Assembly: GCF_006716865.1 (NCBI RefSeq)
Contig: NZ_VFPT01000003.1
Location: forward strand, 90,657-154,656
Source of the DNA: Roseinatronobacter monicus
Lineage (GTDB): Bacteria; Pseudomonadota; Alphaproteobacteria; Rhodobacterales; Rhodobacteraceae
DNA length: 64,000 bases
Direction: 5' to 3'
In this document: one piece after another, positions 9,186-17,644 of the stretch
Numbering within the stretch: the first letter of the stretch is position 1
Layout: each line of letters begins with the position of its first letter
The notes under the pieces: generated by a model
The model's input: only the letters and a program-made list of their open reading frames with translations
What the model was told of the DNA's origin: nothing
Databases searched by the model: none
Position numbers and translations under genes: made by a program

Positions 9186-9446
9186 ATCCAGCGCTGGTGG
9201 GTTTCCCGGGCGGGGCAACGGCAGTTGGGGGCACTGCCGAAGGCGTCACCCCAAAGCTAATGGAGCTGCTACCCCGTTTCCCAGGCAAAGGCACTCCGTA
9301 TCCACGATCAGACCAATCAGATCCGCGCAGCTTCAATGGTTCACACAGGTTCCGAAACCAAGTCGCGACGAGCACGTCACATGGTCACAGTGTCTGAAAT
9401 TCCGCTCCGCCCTCGCCCATTCTGATCAGTACTGAAGCTCATGCGA

Positions 9447-10304
9447 TCACAATTTTCCCAGGTCGATATCGATCGCGACCGGGCAGTGATCCGACGGGTA
9501 GTCGGCGATTGGCCCGCTGAAGGTCGTCTCGGCGAACGAGCCCTGCAGCTTCGCACCGACCGCGTCATCGTTCAGTATCAGAAAATCTATGAACTCCCGG
9601 TACTGGGGCAGGCAGTTGGGCCGGATACCGGCTCCGGCGATGTGCAGATCGTTGTATTCGTTGAGAACGGCCCAGAAGGTATCATTTGGAACCTCGAGGC
9701 GGCGGTTCAGGTCCCCGCCGATGAGGACGGGCCCGTTTTGCGCGTCATACCAGTCACGCAATACTGGCAGTTGCGCGAACAGATCACCGCAGGCTTGACG
9801 TCCTGCGCCTTCAAAGCAGCCGGATTTCAGATGGGTGTTGAGAATGGTGAGAGGGCGGGGCCCTGTCAGCTCGATCAGAACACCGTGACGCAGGGATCCG
9901 CGCCCTGAGACATCGAGTGCTTTGAGATCGGGCAGGCGGCGATGCGCGATGCCCGCGCGCAGCACAATCGCGGTGGCCTGCATGGACAGGTGCTGACCAG
10001 GTGTGTGCCGGCATTCGGGATAGGAGCGGCGCGGGCGGCGGTCCTCGACATGGACAACCCAGTCATCTGTGTCAAAGACCCGGGCAAGGGCGGCTTCTCC
10101 TTCGATTTCCTGCAAGAGCCAGATATCGGCATCGACGTCTGCGATGACATCGCGCACCCGCTGAAAATCCGCCTCGCTGCGCGGCCGACAGCCGCTGTCA
10201 GTGCTGGCAACCAGATGCTCGATGTTCCAGCTTGCGATCCGCAGCGGCTCGGCTTGGGCCAGCGATGCCCAGAACAGGGCGGCGATGATCGTCAAAATGC
10301 GCAT
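9447..10304 (-). CDS. Exported endonuclease/exonuclease/phosphatase family protein
   Basis: The start at ATG 10304 is preferred over the frame's first codon at 10331 because GGAGAG lies at the right distance before it and a good signal peptide then begins at residue 1 (MRILTIIAALFWASLAQAEP, cleavage after AQA). The mature part shows the EEP motifs RIASWNIEHL, IWLLQEIEG, LNTHLKSG, LIGGDLNRR, FIDFLIL and PSDHCPVAI, so the catalytic residues are present. Several cysteines in the mature region fit a periplasmic or secreted protein with disulfides. It could be a secreted nuclease; substrate and link to the nearby type IV secretion system are unproven. It converges with the cytoplasmic EEP gene. 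Confidence 0.85.
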   Translation of the reverse strand: MRILTIIAALFWASLAQAEPLRIASWNIEHLVASTDSGCRPRSEADFQRVRDVIADVDADIWLLQEIEGEAALARVFDTDDWVVHVEDRRPRRSYPECRHTPGQHLSMQATAIVLRAGIAHRRLPDLKALDVSGRGSLRHGVLIELTGPRPLTILNTHLKSGCFEGAGRQACGDLFAQLPVLRDWYDAQNGPVLIGGDLNRRLEVPNDTFWAVLNEYNDLHIAGAGIRPNCLPQYREFIDFLILNDDAVGAKLQGSFAETTFSGPIADYPSDHCPVAIDIDLGKL

Positions 10305-10657
10305 TTTCTCTCTCCAAAAAAATGTTTTCACAAGAAATCACAGCCCTCGCCTGCGCGACGTTGGCCATGATCGGAGGGGAATATAGTTCCGTCGACCATA
10401 GCGGCGGGATCGCAAAGGTGCCAGAGGCGCAGGCATTTGATCGCGGGCGCGATGGCTGCGTGCGACCGCAACGCTTGGCCGTCATCATGACCTCAAGGTG
10501 CCGCTGGGTATGCCGATTTGTCCATAGGCTGACCGGCATACAATACCACATGTAAGACACTATCAAGGCTCTTTGTTATCATTCTTGTTGTTATGCCCTG
10601 CGAGATGCCCTATGCCCCACCATCGATAAGTTTTGCACGGTCAAGAAAGGATCCGAA
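10305..10657. promoter_or_regulatory. Divergent intergenic region (353 bp)
   Basis: This lies between the divergently transcribed exported EEP gene and the small gene at 10658 and must hold both promoters. The small gene is preceded by AAGGA at a normal distance from its ATG; the EEP gene by GGAGAG. No convincing promoter hexamers or operator repeats could be fixed by eye. Confidence 0.4.
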
Positions 10658-11017
10658 ATGATAGAGGCGCGCGATGACCAGCCCAATGTGGTAACCGAGG
10701 AAGTGCTGCGTGGTGTTTTGGCGAATGGGTATTTGCTGGAGGTGGCTTGCACCCAAACCGCCGAGAAGCGTCACAACACATGGTATGGCGTCTGGATGGC
10801 GCGCGCTGTGACGGAGGATGGACGCCATGCCATGCGGCTTGTGACCAGTCGCAGCATTCTCAAGACCCGCGAGTTCAAGACGATTGTCGGTCTTGTGAGC
10901 TTCCTGGCCGAAATGGGCTGCACGACAGCCAGCATTCCGCTGAAGGAAGGCGGGTGCGAGCGCCATGCGGCCCCTGGCCAGCTTGCGCAAGAGCGGGTGC
11001 TTATGGCCACCAACTAA
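10658..11017 (+). CDS. Hypothetical protein (119 aa)
   Basis: An ATG with a good AAGGA ribosome site opens this frame. The product (MIEARDDQPNVVTEEVLRGV...) is soluble and mixed alpha/beta in appearance, with a central TWYGVWMARAVTEDGRHAMR and a helical segment FKTIVGLVSFLAEMGCTTAS. I do not recognise the family. It faces the winged-helix gene tail to tail with 29 bases between stops. Placement between hydrolase genes and the conjugation genes suggests an accessory-element gene of unknown function. Confidence 0.6.
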   Translation: MIEARDDQPNVVTEEVLRGVLANGYLLEVACTQTAEKRHNTWYGVWMARAVTEDGRHAMRLVTSRSILKTREFKTIVGLVSFLAEMGCTTASIPLKEGGCERHAAPGQLAQERVLMATN

Positions 11018-11046
11018 AGCCCCCTCTCGATACTCTGCCTCGCCTC

Positions 11047-11727
11047 TCACCTAACTGGCCTTGCGGCCTTGCAGAAATTCACCCATCGGCTTTTGACGGA
11101 CGGATGGTCAAATCGAACGTCATAGCGGGTGAGATTGCCCCTGAATTTCTCGGCAATTCGGTTCATGCAGGGCCGCGATCGCCCGCTGGGGAGATGCCTG
11201 CGGGCCAGATCGGCCCAGAAGGTGTCGTAGGTGATGACACCAGAGGCCGGAAATGGCGGTGCGCTCTTCTGATCTTGATGATTTTCAGGGGTAATTGATT
11301 TATCTTGTAAATCTTTCTTCTTGGGCGGACAGGGGCTGTCCGGGGCAGCTTGCAGCTTGCGCTTGAACCAGTCGCAGAAGCCCGAGAACCGGACCCGGTT
11401 GAGCAGGTTCTTGTACCGATGATGTGGGTTCTTGCGGTATTCGCGGGCGATGAGGCCGAGGGCTTCGAGATCGGCCAACCAGCGCCGGATCGAGCGCACG
11501 GTGACGCTGAAGCGTTCCGCCAGTGCGGCATTCGCCAAGGGCCGGGTCTGAAACGCGCGCCCGGCCGAGAAATCATAGCGCTGCTGTTCGAGAAACCCCA
11601 GAAGATCGATCAGGACCGAGACTTGCGCGCGGCTGACATGGGAGGCGAGCAGCGGGCGCACGACCTCCTCGAGATAGGTGCGGAAACTTGCGGATGAAGG
11701 TTTGAGCGGCTTTGGGGTGTTGGTCAT
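11047..11727 (-). CDS. Winged-helix DNA-binding protein, possible replication or transfer regulator
   Basis: The 226-residue protein has an N-terminal helical region and, at about 65-105, a winged-helix segment (LANAALAERFSVTVRSIRRW then LADLEALGLIAREYR) like those in plasmid replication proteins and MarR/DnaD-type regulators. The C-terminal half has a lysine-rich linker (PPKKKDLQDKS) and a conserved-looking FWADLARRHLPSGRSR. It is shorter than RepC or RepA initiators, so naming it a replicase is not justified. Its 5' leader runs opposite a strong plus-strand terminator at 11887-11913, hinting at antisense RNA control. It is separated from the downstream-transcribed secreted-protein genes. 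Confidence 0.6.
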   Translation of the reverse strand: MTNTPKPLKPSSASFRTYLEEVVRPLLASHVSRAQVSVLIDLLGFLEQQRYDFSAGRAFQTRPLANAALAERFSVTVRSIRRWLADLEALGLIAREYRKNPHHRYKNLLNRVRFSGFCDWFKRKLQAAPDSPCPPKKKDLQDKSITPENHQDQKSAPPFPASGVITYDTFWADLARRHLPSGRSRPCMNRIAEKFRGNLTRYDVRFDHPSVKSRWVNFCKAARPVR

Positions 11728-11886
11728 GGGTCTTGCTTCTGGTGAGAGGCAAGAAACCGGCCGCAGGGGATCGTTCGCACAAAATGCGTTTTTCCACTTG
11801 CGGTTGAGGAGATGTCAGGCTAACAAGGCGCTGGTTTTGTTGCGCTTTCCAAGGCAGGCACCTTGGATTTTGTTGAGCCTGTATCT

Positions 11887-11913
11887 CCCCCGTAGGTTTC
11901 CTGCGGGGGTTTT
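11887..11913 (+). terminator. Rho-independent terminator pointing away from the winged-helix gene
   Basis: A 10-bp stem (CCCCCGTAGG with CCTGCGGGGG, one G-U pair), a TTT loop and a TTTT run on the plus strand form a textbook intrinsic terminator. No plus-strand protein gene ends nearby, because 11047-11727 is read on the other strand. The transcript it ends therefore starts within the ~160 bases after 11727, or antisense inside the winged-helix gene. Confidence 0.75.
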
Positions 11914-11990
11914 ACGTATTCGGTGAGATGGTGCCTTCTCTCGTGGGGCGTGTCGGACCCGGGCAGGGGATGCGCGCAGGCCTGCGGGGC

Positions 11991-12650
11991 TCAGTAGTTC
12001 ACGAACTCGGTGTGCTTGCGGCCTTCATGGTCCTCATAGCGGATGGCGACCACGCGCCCGTATCCGCCCCAGAACCCGCCACCGGGCCAATTCTCATAAT
12101 GCGAGACGCGCCACTCCCAGCAGCCATTATCGGTCTCGCGCACGCAGACCTGGATCGGCACACGCCGGATGCGATCAGAACCGGCCAGCCATTCCGGCCC
12201 ATGACGCAGGCTGGCATTGACCCAGCGATGGCTGCCATCTTCCAGATAGACGCCGCGCTGCGTGTGATCGCGCCACGACCCTGGCGGATCATCACTGCTC
12301 ATGGGCGGTGATGTGCGGATATGATAGATCTCGATCGCATCGCGGTAGCCGCGCACTTCATCGGTCAACCCGTCCGGACCAAGGCGGATGTCCGGGGTGC
12401 CGGGAGCGGGCACAAACCCTGCAGGCAAGCCAAGCGGGCAGTTCCAAAGCTGCAAAGGCGGTGTGACCGGCCAGGGCGTGATGCGCCGGATCATCGTGGC
12501 TTTGGCGGCCATGCATTCCGCGCTCGCAGGAAACCCGCCCGCAAGGCAAAGAAGGATCGCACAATCGATCGGATAGGCCTGCGCCTTGGGCGCAGGAAGT
12601 GCGGTGGCCGTGAGTGCAAACAGCAGGGTCGCCGCGCGCGATGTGAACAT
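11991..12650 (-). CDS. Exported type IV secretion-associated protein of unknown function
   Basis: The start at ATG 12650 is chosen over the longer frame because AGGAAG precedes it and a clean signal peptide follows (MFTSRAATLLFALTATALP, cleavage after the AQA that precedes YPIDCA). The mature protein is rich in Trp, Tyr and Pro and has several Cys (IDCAILLCLAGGFPASAECM, NCPLGL, VCVRETDNGCWEW), suggesting a disulfide-bonded periplasmic protein. I recognise it as a type found beside VirB clusters of Rhodobacterales but know no function. It runs divergently from the virB operon, downstream of another exported-protein gene (12737). Confidence 0.7.
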   Translation of the reverse strand: MFTSRAATLLFALTATALPAPKAQAYPIDCAILLCLAGGFPASAECMAAKATMIRRITPWPVTPPLQLWNCPLGLPAGFVPAPGTPDIRLGPDGLTDEVRGYRDAIEIYHIRTSPPMSSDDPPGSWRDHTQRGVYLEDGSHRWVNASLRHGPEWLAGSDRIRRVPIQVCVRETDNGCWEWRVSHYENWPGGGFWGGYGRVVAIRYEDHEGRKHTEFVNY

Positions 12651-12736
12651 GATCAGTCTTCCTGTTCTTGGGTGTGAGTGTGACGAAAGTGCCGGGCGCA
12701 TGAGGCCTGGCGTTGCGAAGAATGTGCGGGCTGTCC

Positions 12737-13291
12737 TCACGGCGGTGCGGCGCGCAGCGCCTCGAGAAACGCGCCATATTGCGCTGTGACCTCGGCCGCC
12801 TCGCGCCAGGCACGGTCGCGCTCTGCATCAAGGCAGCGGAAATACCCGGTCACCTCCGAGAGGTATTGCTCGAACTCGTCGCGCAGGAGATCGGCGAATT
12901 CCCGCATCAGCCGGGCGTCGCTCGGCAAGAGCGGCGGGAAGAGCGGGAGGCAGAACCCGGCATCGCTCTGGGCCAGGGGCGGGGAGGCGGCGGCGCACAG
13001 CATCACCAGTCCAAAACCCGCCCGGATGACCGACCGCCTGGACCAGATCCACACGCGAGCCGCGAATCGCCCCCGCCCGATATCGTCGCGGGCGACCTGA
13101 TTCGGGGGTGAGTCGCGGGCGCAAAACCGGCGCGGATACCGCTTGTGAAGCGCCGTTGCAGCGTCGCCCCAACGGCCCGCCAACCCTGCAAAATGCTGCA
13201 GCTGCATTGGTGCGGAAGCCCTGCGAAACAGGCCAGAATACAAGGTAAACAGAAATCTTCTCATGGTTGTATTTTCTGGGTTGCCCCTCAA
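12737..13291 (-). CDS. Small exported protein beside virB operon; start uncertain
   Basis: The C-terminal ~105 residues look real: a signal-like stretch RSVIRAGFGLVMLCAAASPP ending in LAQS, followed by a helical acidic domain (LMREFADLLRDEFEQYLSEV, CLDAERDRAWREAAEVTAQY). The 5' part of the frame is arginine-rich with poor coding character and no ribosome site, so translation more likely begins near GTG 13054 than at 13291 or ATG 13264. It precedes the exported-protein gene at 11991 on the same strand, 86 bases away, and is divergent from virB1. It could be a periplasmic accessory factor for the secretion machine; function unknown. Confidence 0.5.
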   Translation of the reverse strand: MRGNPENTTMRRFLFTLYSGLFRRASAPMQLQHFAGLAGRWGDAATALHKRYPRRFCARDSPPNQVARDDIGRGRFAARVWIWSRRSVIRAGFGLVMLCAAASPPLAQSDAGFCLPLFPPLLPSDARLMREFADLLRDEFEQYLSEVTGYFRCLDAERDRAWREAAEVTAQYGAFLEALRAAPP

Positions 13292-13772
13292 TAATTAGGT
13301 GTCTAAACAGCGCGCCGACACAACTGATAGCGGAGCAGTAAACCCACCCCATCGACTACAGCGTGCATCAAATGCCCGCCTGCCTATGTCGGAGGAGCGA
13401 TTTTTCTGCAAGTGCAAAAGAGGGTATAAGGTATTAGAATACATCGATAATCAGACTGCAGTGCTGCCGTGACAGCGCGGGTTTCGCCTGTCTGCATGCT
13501 GCCCGAATTGCATCTCAAAGGGTTCAACCCGAAGGTGTTTTGTTTCAATCCATGAGCCCCCGTGATCCTTGAGGGGCTGTTCAGACAATCTGTCGTCAGA
13601 GGGCGGGTGATTTCGGGTGTGCGGCACGCGAAACACCCCTCGATCCAAGGCCGCGCAATCCCTGTTGCGCGGCAGGAGAGCGGCTGTGCCGATAGCGGCG
13701 CTGGGGTGTCGAGCAGCATCAGGATCATGCGCGGCTTTGCCCCTGCGAACTGCAGGTTGTGGAGTGTGAATT
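13292..13772 (+). promoter_or_regulatory. Divergent control region between exported-protein genes and virB operon
   Basis: This ~480-bp stretch separates two divergent transcription units and should hold the virB promoter. It is relatively AT-rich around 13380-13450. GGAG at 13761 fits virB1 initiation. Short frames here lack coding features. No operator or sigma site could be assigned with confidence. Confidence 0.4.
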
Positions 13773-14522
13773 TTGGTGCGCGTAAAAGCTAGTCCCGGGG
13801 CAGTGGTCCCGACTGTGATCCGGCCCGTGATTTCGTCTGTGCTCTTGCCCGCGATCATGTCGGCAGCGTTGTCTCTGACCTTGAGCCTCGCCACCCCGGC
13901 ACTTGCGGGCGACGGGCTGATCCTGCGCTTTGGAGACGATGGCAGCTTTGGCCCGTCCCAGACCTCGCGCAGCTTTGCCAAGCACTATTCAGGCGGTGAG
14001 CTGATCGCGCCCTTGCGCGAGGCCGCACTTATGCCGGACACAAGCGAGGGGTCGCATTCTGATCGGACGACTGCACGGGCCGCACCGCGCGCCCGCCCAG
14101 AAATCCTCGCGCTGATTGCCGAGACAGCGGCGCGCTATGCAGGCCACGAGGCCTTGCGCGCAACAGGCCTCAGCGCCTCCGAATGGGCCGCGCTGTTTCA
14201 ATCCAATATCGAAATCGAGAGCGCCTATAACCCGAATGCCCTCTCGCATGCGGGCGCGATCGGGCTGGGGCAGCTGATGCCCGACACGGCGCGCAGCCTT
14301 GGCGTCGATCCCCATGACATCGCCCAGAACCTCGACGGCTCTGCGCGCTATCTGCTGATGCGACTGGGGCAGTTCGGCAGCCTAGAGCTGGCGCTTGCGG
14401 CCTACAATGCCGGAGCGGCAGCCGTGATCCGCCATGACGGCATTCCCCCTTACCCTGAGACCATTGGTCATGTCCGCAAGGTCATGGCTGTTTTTGACCG
14501 CCTCCAAGGAGAGACACTATGA
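13773..14522 (+). CDS. virB1: VirB1-like lytic transglycosylase
   Basis: Starts TTG 13773 or GTG 13776, after GGAG at 13761. A signal peptide occupies about residues 20-45 (MSAALSLTLSLATPALAGDG). The SLT domain (about 120-235) shows the catalytic Glu in SNIEIESAYNPNALSHAG, then IGLGQLMPDTARSLGV and ELALAAYNAGAAAV. It cleaves peptidoglycan locally so that the secretion channel can cross the periplasm. It is the first gene of the long virB operon and overlaps virB2 by 4 bases. A second transglycosylase domain lies in the gene at 17637, so this one may be partly redundant. Confidence 0.85.
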   Translation: MVRVKASPGAVVPTVIRPVISSVLLPAIMSAALSLTLSLATPALAGDGLILRFGDDGSFGPSQTSRSFAKHYSGGELIAPLREAALMPDTSEGSHSDRTTARAAPRARPEILALIAETAARYAGHEALRATGLSASEWAALFQSNIEIESAYNPNALSHAGAIGLGQLMPDTARSLGVDPHDIAQNLDGSARYLLMRLGQFGSLELALAAYNAGAAAVIRHDGIPPYPETIGHVRKVMAVFDRLQGETL

Positions 14523-14827
14523 CCAAGACACCGACCACCCGGCCCTGGGCCATTGCCGCAAGCCTCGGCATTATCGCCGTGATGCTGGCAGCCAGCCCCG
14601 CACTCGCGCAATCCATCGATCTCAACCCGGTGACCAGCCTTCTGCAAGGCATCATCGACACGATCACCGGCCCTCTGGGCATCGCGATCGCCACACTGGC
14701 CGTGGTGGGCATTGGTCTCTCGTGGTTTTTCGGGATCATCGATTTTCGGCAAGCAATGTTCGTGGTGATCGCCATCGCCATCGTGGCCAGTGCCGCGACC
14801 ATTGTCAGCGCCATCTGGCAGACGTGA
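14519..14827 (+). CDS. virB2: VirB2-like pilin (TrbC/VirB2 family)
   Basis: The 102-residue product has a long N-terminal signal sequence (IAASLGIIAVMLAASPALAQ) followed by two hydrophobic segments (GPLGIAIATLAVVGIGLSWF and FRQAMFVVIAIAIVASAATI), the standard size and topology of the conjugative pilus major subunit. AAGGAGAG precedes the ATG. It follows virB1 with a 4-base overlap and precedes virB3 by 9 bases. Confidence 0.88.
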   Translation: MTKTPTTRPWAIAASLGIIAVMLAASPALAQSIDLNPVTSLLQGIIDTITGPLGIAIATLAVVGIGLSWFFGIIDFRQAMFVVIAIAIVASAATIVSAIWQT

Positions 14828-14836
14828 CGGGCGCAG

Positions 14837-15118
14837 ATGATGTGTGAGCGCTCCACCTTGTTTCTGGGTCTCGTGCGGCCTGCGCAAATGCTGGGCTTGC
14901 CCATCCTCTATGCGGTGCTCTGGATTTTTGGCTCAGTGCTGATGCTCATCTGGTCGCAGTCGCTCTGGGCCTTTGCCCTCGCGGCTGCCGCCTATCCCGC
15001 ACTCTGGTTGGCTGCGCAATGGGACCCGGCCTTCGTCGAGGTCATTCGCGTGGTCTCTGAGCACACGCGGCCCACAAAGAACCGCAAAATCTGGAACGGA
15101 GATTCCTATGCCCCGTGA
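14837..15118 (+). CDS. virB3: VirB3-like inner-membrane protein
   Basis: At 93 residues this has the typical VirB3 size and order: an N-terminal RSTLFLGLVRPAQMLGLPIL, two adjacent membrane stretches (YAVLWIFGSVLMLIW, LWAFALAAAAYPALWLAAQW), and a short cytoplasmic tail. The next ATG, at 14840, is an equally possible start. VirB3 works with VirB4 at the base of the translocation channel. Its last 11 bases overlap the start of virB4, indicating coupling. Confidence 0.85.
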   Translation: MMCERSTLFLGLVRPAQMLGLPILYAVLWIFGSVLMLIWSQSLWAFALAAAAYPALWLAAQWDPAFVEVIRVVSEHTRPTKNRKIWNGDSYAP

Positions 15119-17480
15119 TCTCTGCGCAGGCGCGGCCGCCACGCACATCCTGCCAGCTTGGGCCGGGGACGAGGCCCGCCTTGCGCATCATCTGCCTTAC
15201 GTCAAACTCATCGATGATCACACGATCCTCACGCGCGGCGGCGAATACATGCAATGCATCCGGGTCAGCGGGGCCAACAGCTTCACGGCCCCCGATGGCC
15301 GCCTCGACAAGACCCGCGCGATCATTGCGGCGGTGATCGCGCAAAGCGGGGCGGGGTTTTCCTTTTATGTCCACAAGGTCTCGGCCCGCGTGCCGGTGGA
15401 GCTGAAGCCCTTCCATGGGGGCGGTTTTGCCGAAGCACTCGACGCGCGCTGGCAAGCGCATCTGCGCGAGGCGGGCTTGCGCGACCGCACCCTGACCATC
15501 ACGGTGGTCAAACGCCCCACAGTGCTCGAGCGCCTGCCGCTCATGCGCAAAGCGCGCGCGGGGCAGGGGAGCGATCAAAGCCGCCGCCAGATCGCACGGC
15601 TCAAAGAGGTGGTGGAGTTTCTCACCCAAAGCCTGACCGAGATGGAAGCGCGGCTTTTGACCGCCTCTTCGGGCGAGCTGCTGGGGTTTCTGGAATCGCT
15701 GAACACGGGGATCGAGGCACCGACCTATCCGCGCGGGTTTCCCTCCACCATCGCCGATGATGTCGCCAACAGGCGCGTCACGTTTCGCGGCGACAAGTTC
15801 CTGATCTCTGGGGGCTCGGGCGAAGACCGCATCGGGCAGATTTTTACGGTCAAGAACTACCCCAGCCAGACCTGGTGCTCCATGTTCGATGATCTGGCGC
15901 TGCCCATCGACATGGTCGTGACCCACAGCTTCACGCCGGTGAACTCGGGCGTGATGGGCGACCGCATCAAGCGCCAGATCCGGATGATGCGCGCAGGCGA
16001 TGATGCTGCCATCTCGCTGCAAAACGATCTGGTGCAGGCCGCCGATGATCTGGCCTCTGAACGCCTGATCTTTGGCGATCACCATATGAGTGTGGCAACC
16101 TTCGCCGAGAGTGAGCAAAAACTCGACAGTATCGCGGCCGAAATCCGCAATATCGCAGCCTCCGTCGGCGTGAAGCTGATGATGGAGGCATACTCGGCCC
16201 GCGCGAGCTATTTTGCCCAAAGCCCCGGCAATGCCAGCTACCGCGCGCGCCGCGCCACGATCACCAATCTCAATTTCGCCGATATGGCCGCACTCCACCG
16301 CACGCATTTGGGCAAATCGCGCGCGCGCACCCCCTGGGACACGCCGATCACGATGTTCCCCACACCCGAGCGCTCGGCCTATCGGTTCTCGTTTCATGAG
16401 AAGGGCAGCCCCGCCTCTGAACCCACCAGCGGACATACGATCATTCTCGGGCGCTCAGGCTCGGGCAAATCGGTGCTGGCGACGTTTCTGATGGCGCAGG
16501 CCCGGCGCACGGGTGCGCGGATATTTGCGTTCGATTACCGCTACGGGCTCGAGATGGGCCTGCGCGCGCTCGGGGGCAGCTATCAATCGATCAAGGCCGG
16601 CGAGGCCACAGGTCTGAACCCGCTCTGGGTGGAAACCGATGCGGCAGGGCGCGAATGGCTGACCGATGCGCTGATCAGCCTTCTTGAATCGCGCGGCGCG
16701 CAGCTCACCCCCCAGCAGACGCATGCCGTGCAGGCCATCGTGCGCCGCAATGCCGAGGCCAGTGATCCCTCCCTTCGCAACTGGACGGAATTCGCAGGCC
16801 AGTTCCGCTCGGTCGATGATGGTGGCGATCTGGCCGAGCGCGTGCGGGAATGGACCCCGCAGGGGCGCTTTGGCTGGGTCTTTGGCACAACCCTAGAGGA
16901 CCGGTTCACATTGGACGGCGATGTGGTGGGGTTTGATCTCACGGGGCTTCTGGACGCCGACAACGAAACCGCGCGCATGGCGGTGCTGAGTTACATCTTC
17001 CGGCGCATCGAGCGCAAGATCGAGGATCGCCGCCCCACCATCGTGCTGATCGATGAGGCCTGGAAGGCCTTCGACAACAGCTATTTCGCGAACAAGCTCG
17101 AAGACTGGCTGGTGACCGCGCGCAAACAGAACACGGTCGTCGTGATGATGACGCAGTTCGCCTCGCAGCTCGACAAGTCGCGCGTGGGCAGCACGATCAT
17201 TCAGGCGCTGCCGACACAGATCCTCTTGCCCAATTCCCGCGCCAAGCCTGGCGATTACGGCCCTCTCGCGCTCAGCGACAAAGAGCTCGATGTGATGATG
17301 AACGCGCTGCCCGCCTCGCATCTCGCACTCATCCGCGATGATCAAGGTGCACATATCGTCGACGCAGGCCTCGCCCCGCTGGGCGATTATCTCGCCGTGC
17401 TCGGTGGCCTCAAATCCGGCGAGGCCGTGGTCGGCACGGATTACCGCAATACCCCTGAATTCTGGAGACGGGCGACATGA
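15108..17480 (+). CDS. virB4: VirB4 type IV secretion ATPase
   Basis: The ATG at 15108 is used because it follows a GGAGATT-type ribosome site and yields the usual ~790-residue length; the frame is open 45 codons further upstream. Walker A is GRSGSGKS (about residue 448) and Walker B is TIVLIDEAWKAF (about 645). The N-terminal CagE/TrbE/VirB domain includes YVKLIDDHTILTRGGEYMQC. VirB4 powers pilus assembly and substrate transfer at the inner membrane. It overlaps virB3 by 11 bases and the lipoprotein gene by 4. No sign of damage. Confidence 0.95.
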   Translation: MPRDLCAGAAATHILPAWAGDEARLAHHLPYVKLIDDHTILTRGGEYMQCIRVSGANSFTAPDGRLDKTRAIIAAVIAQSGAGFSFYVHKVSARVPVELKPFHGGGFAEALDARWQAHLREAGLRDRTLTITVVKRPTVLERLPLMRKARAGQGSDQSRRQIARLKEVVEFLTQSLTEMEARLLTASSGELLGFLESLNTGIEAPTYPRGFPSTIADDVANRRVTFRGDKFLISGGSGEDRIGQIFTVKNYPSQTWCSMFDDLALPIDMVVTHSFTPVNSGVMGDRIKRQIRMMRAGDDAAISLQNDLVQAADDLASERLIFGDHHMSVATFAESEQKLDSIAAEIRNIAASVGVKLMMEAYSARASYFAQSPGNASYRARRATITNLNFADMAALHRTHLGKSRARTPWDTPITMFPTPERSAYRFSFHEKGSPASEPTSGHTIILGRSGSGKSVLATFLMAQARRTGARIFAFDYRYGLEMGLRALGGSYQSIKAGEATGLNPLWVETDAAGREWLTDALISLLESRGAQLTPQQTHAVQAIVRRNAEASDPSLRNWTEFAGQFRSVDDGGDLAERVREWTPQGRFGWVFGTTLEDRFTLDGDVVGFDLTGLLDADNETARMAVLSYIFRRIERKIEDRRPTIVLIDEAWKAFDNSYFANKLEDWLVTARKQNTVVVMMTQFASQLDKSRVGSTIIQALPTQILLPNSRAKPGDYGPLALSDKELDVMMNALPASHLALIRDDQGAHIVDAGLAPLGDYLAVLGGLKSGEAVVGTDYRNTPEFWRRAT

Positions 17481-17644
17481 AAGCTGCCGTATTCTTGCTG
17501 ATCCTTGCCTCGGTCCTGGCAGGATGTGCCAGCACACCTTCCGCGCCTGTGCGCTCGGAGTGCTTTCGCGCGGATGGCACCGCGCGGTGCAAGTTCACGC
17601 CGCTGCCCGAGCTTTGGGCGCGCGAGGCTGCGCGCGATGCGTGA
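17477..17644 (+). CDS. VirB7-like small lipoprotein (55 aa)
   Basis: The ATG at 17477 overlaps the virB4 stop by 4 bases. The product is MKAAVFLLILASVLAGCAST followed by a short polar tail with two more Cys and ending WAREAARDA. LAGC is a clear lipobox, so it should be an outer-membrane lipoprotein. In VirB systems VirB7 is such a protein and stabilises VirB9 in the outer-membrane core. Identification is by size, lipobox and operon position, since VirB7 sequences are barely conserved. It overlaps the next gene by 8 bases. Confidence 0.75.
   Translation: MKAAVFLLILASVLAGCASTPSAPVRSECFRADGTARCKFTPLPELWAREAARDA

Noticed and set aside
11047..11727. Naming the winged-helix protein RepC or RepA
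   Set aside because: It is much shorter than those initiators, and only the winged-helix part is recognisable; the context alone does not justify the name.
15042..16436. 464-codon open frame on the minus strand
   Set aside because: It is antisense to virB4, rich in His/Arg/Gly without motifs, a typical GC-rich shadow frame.
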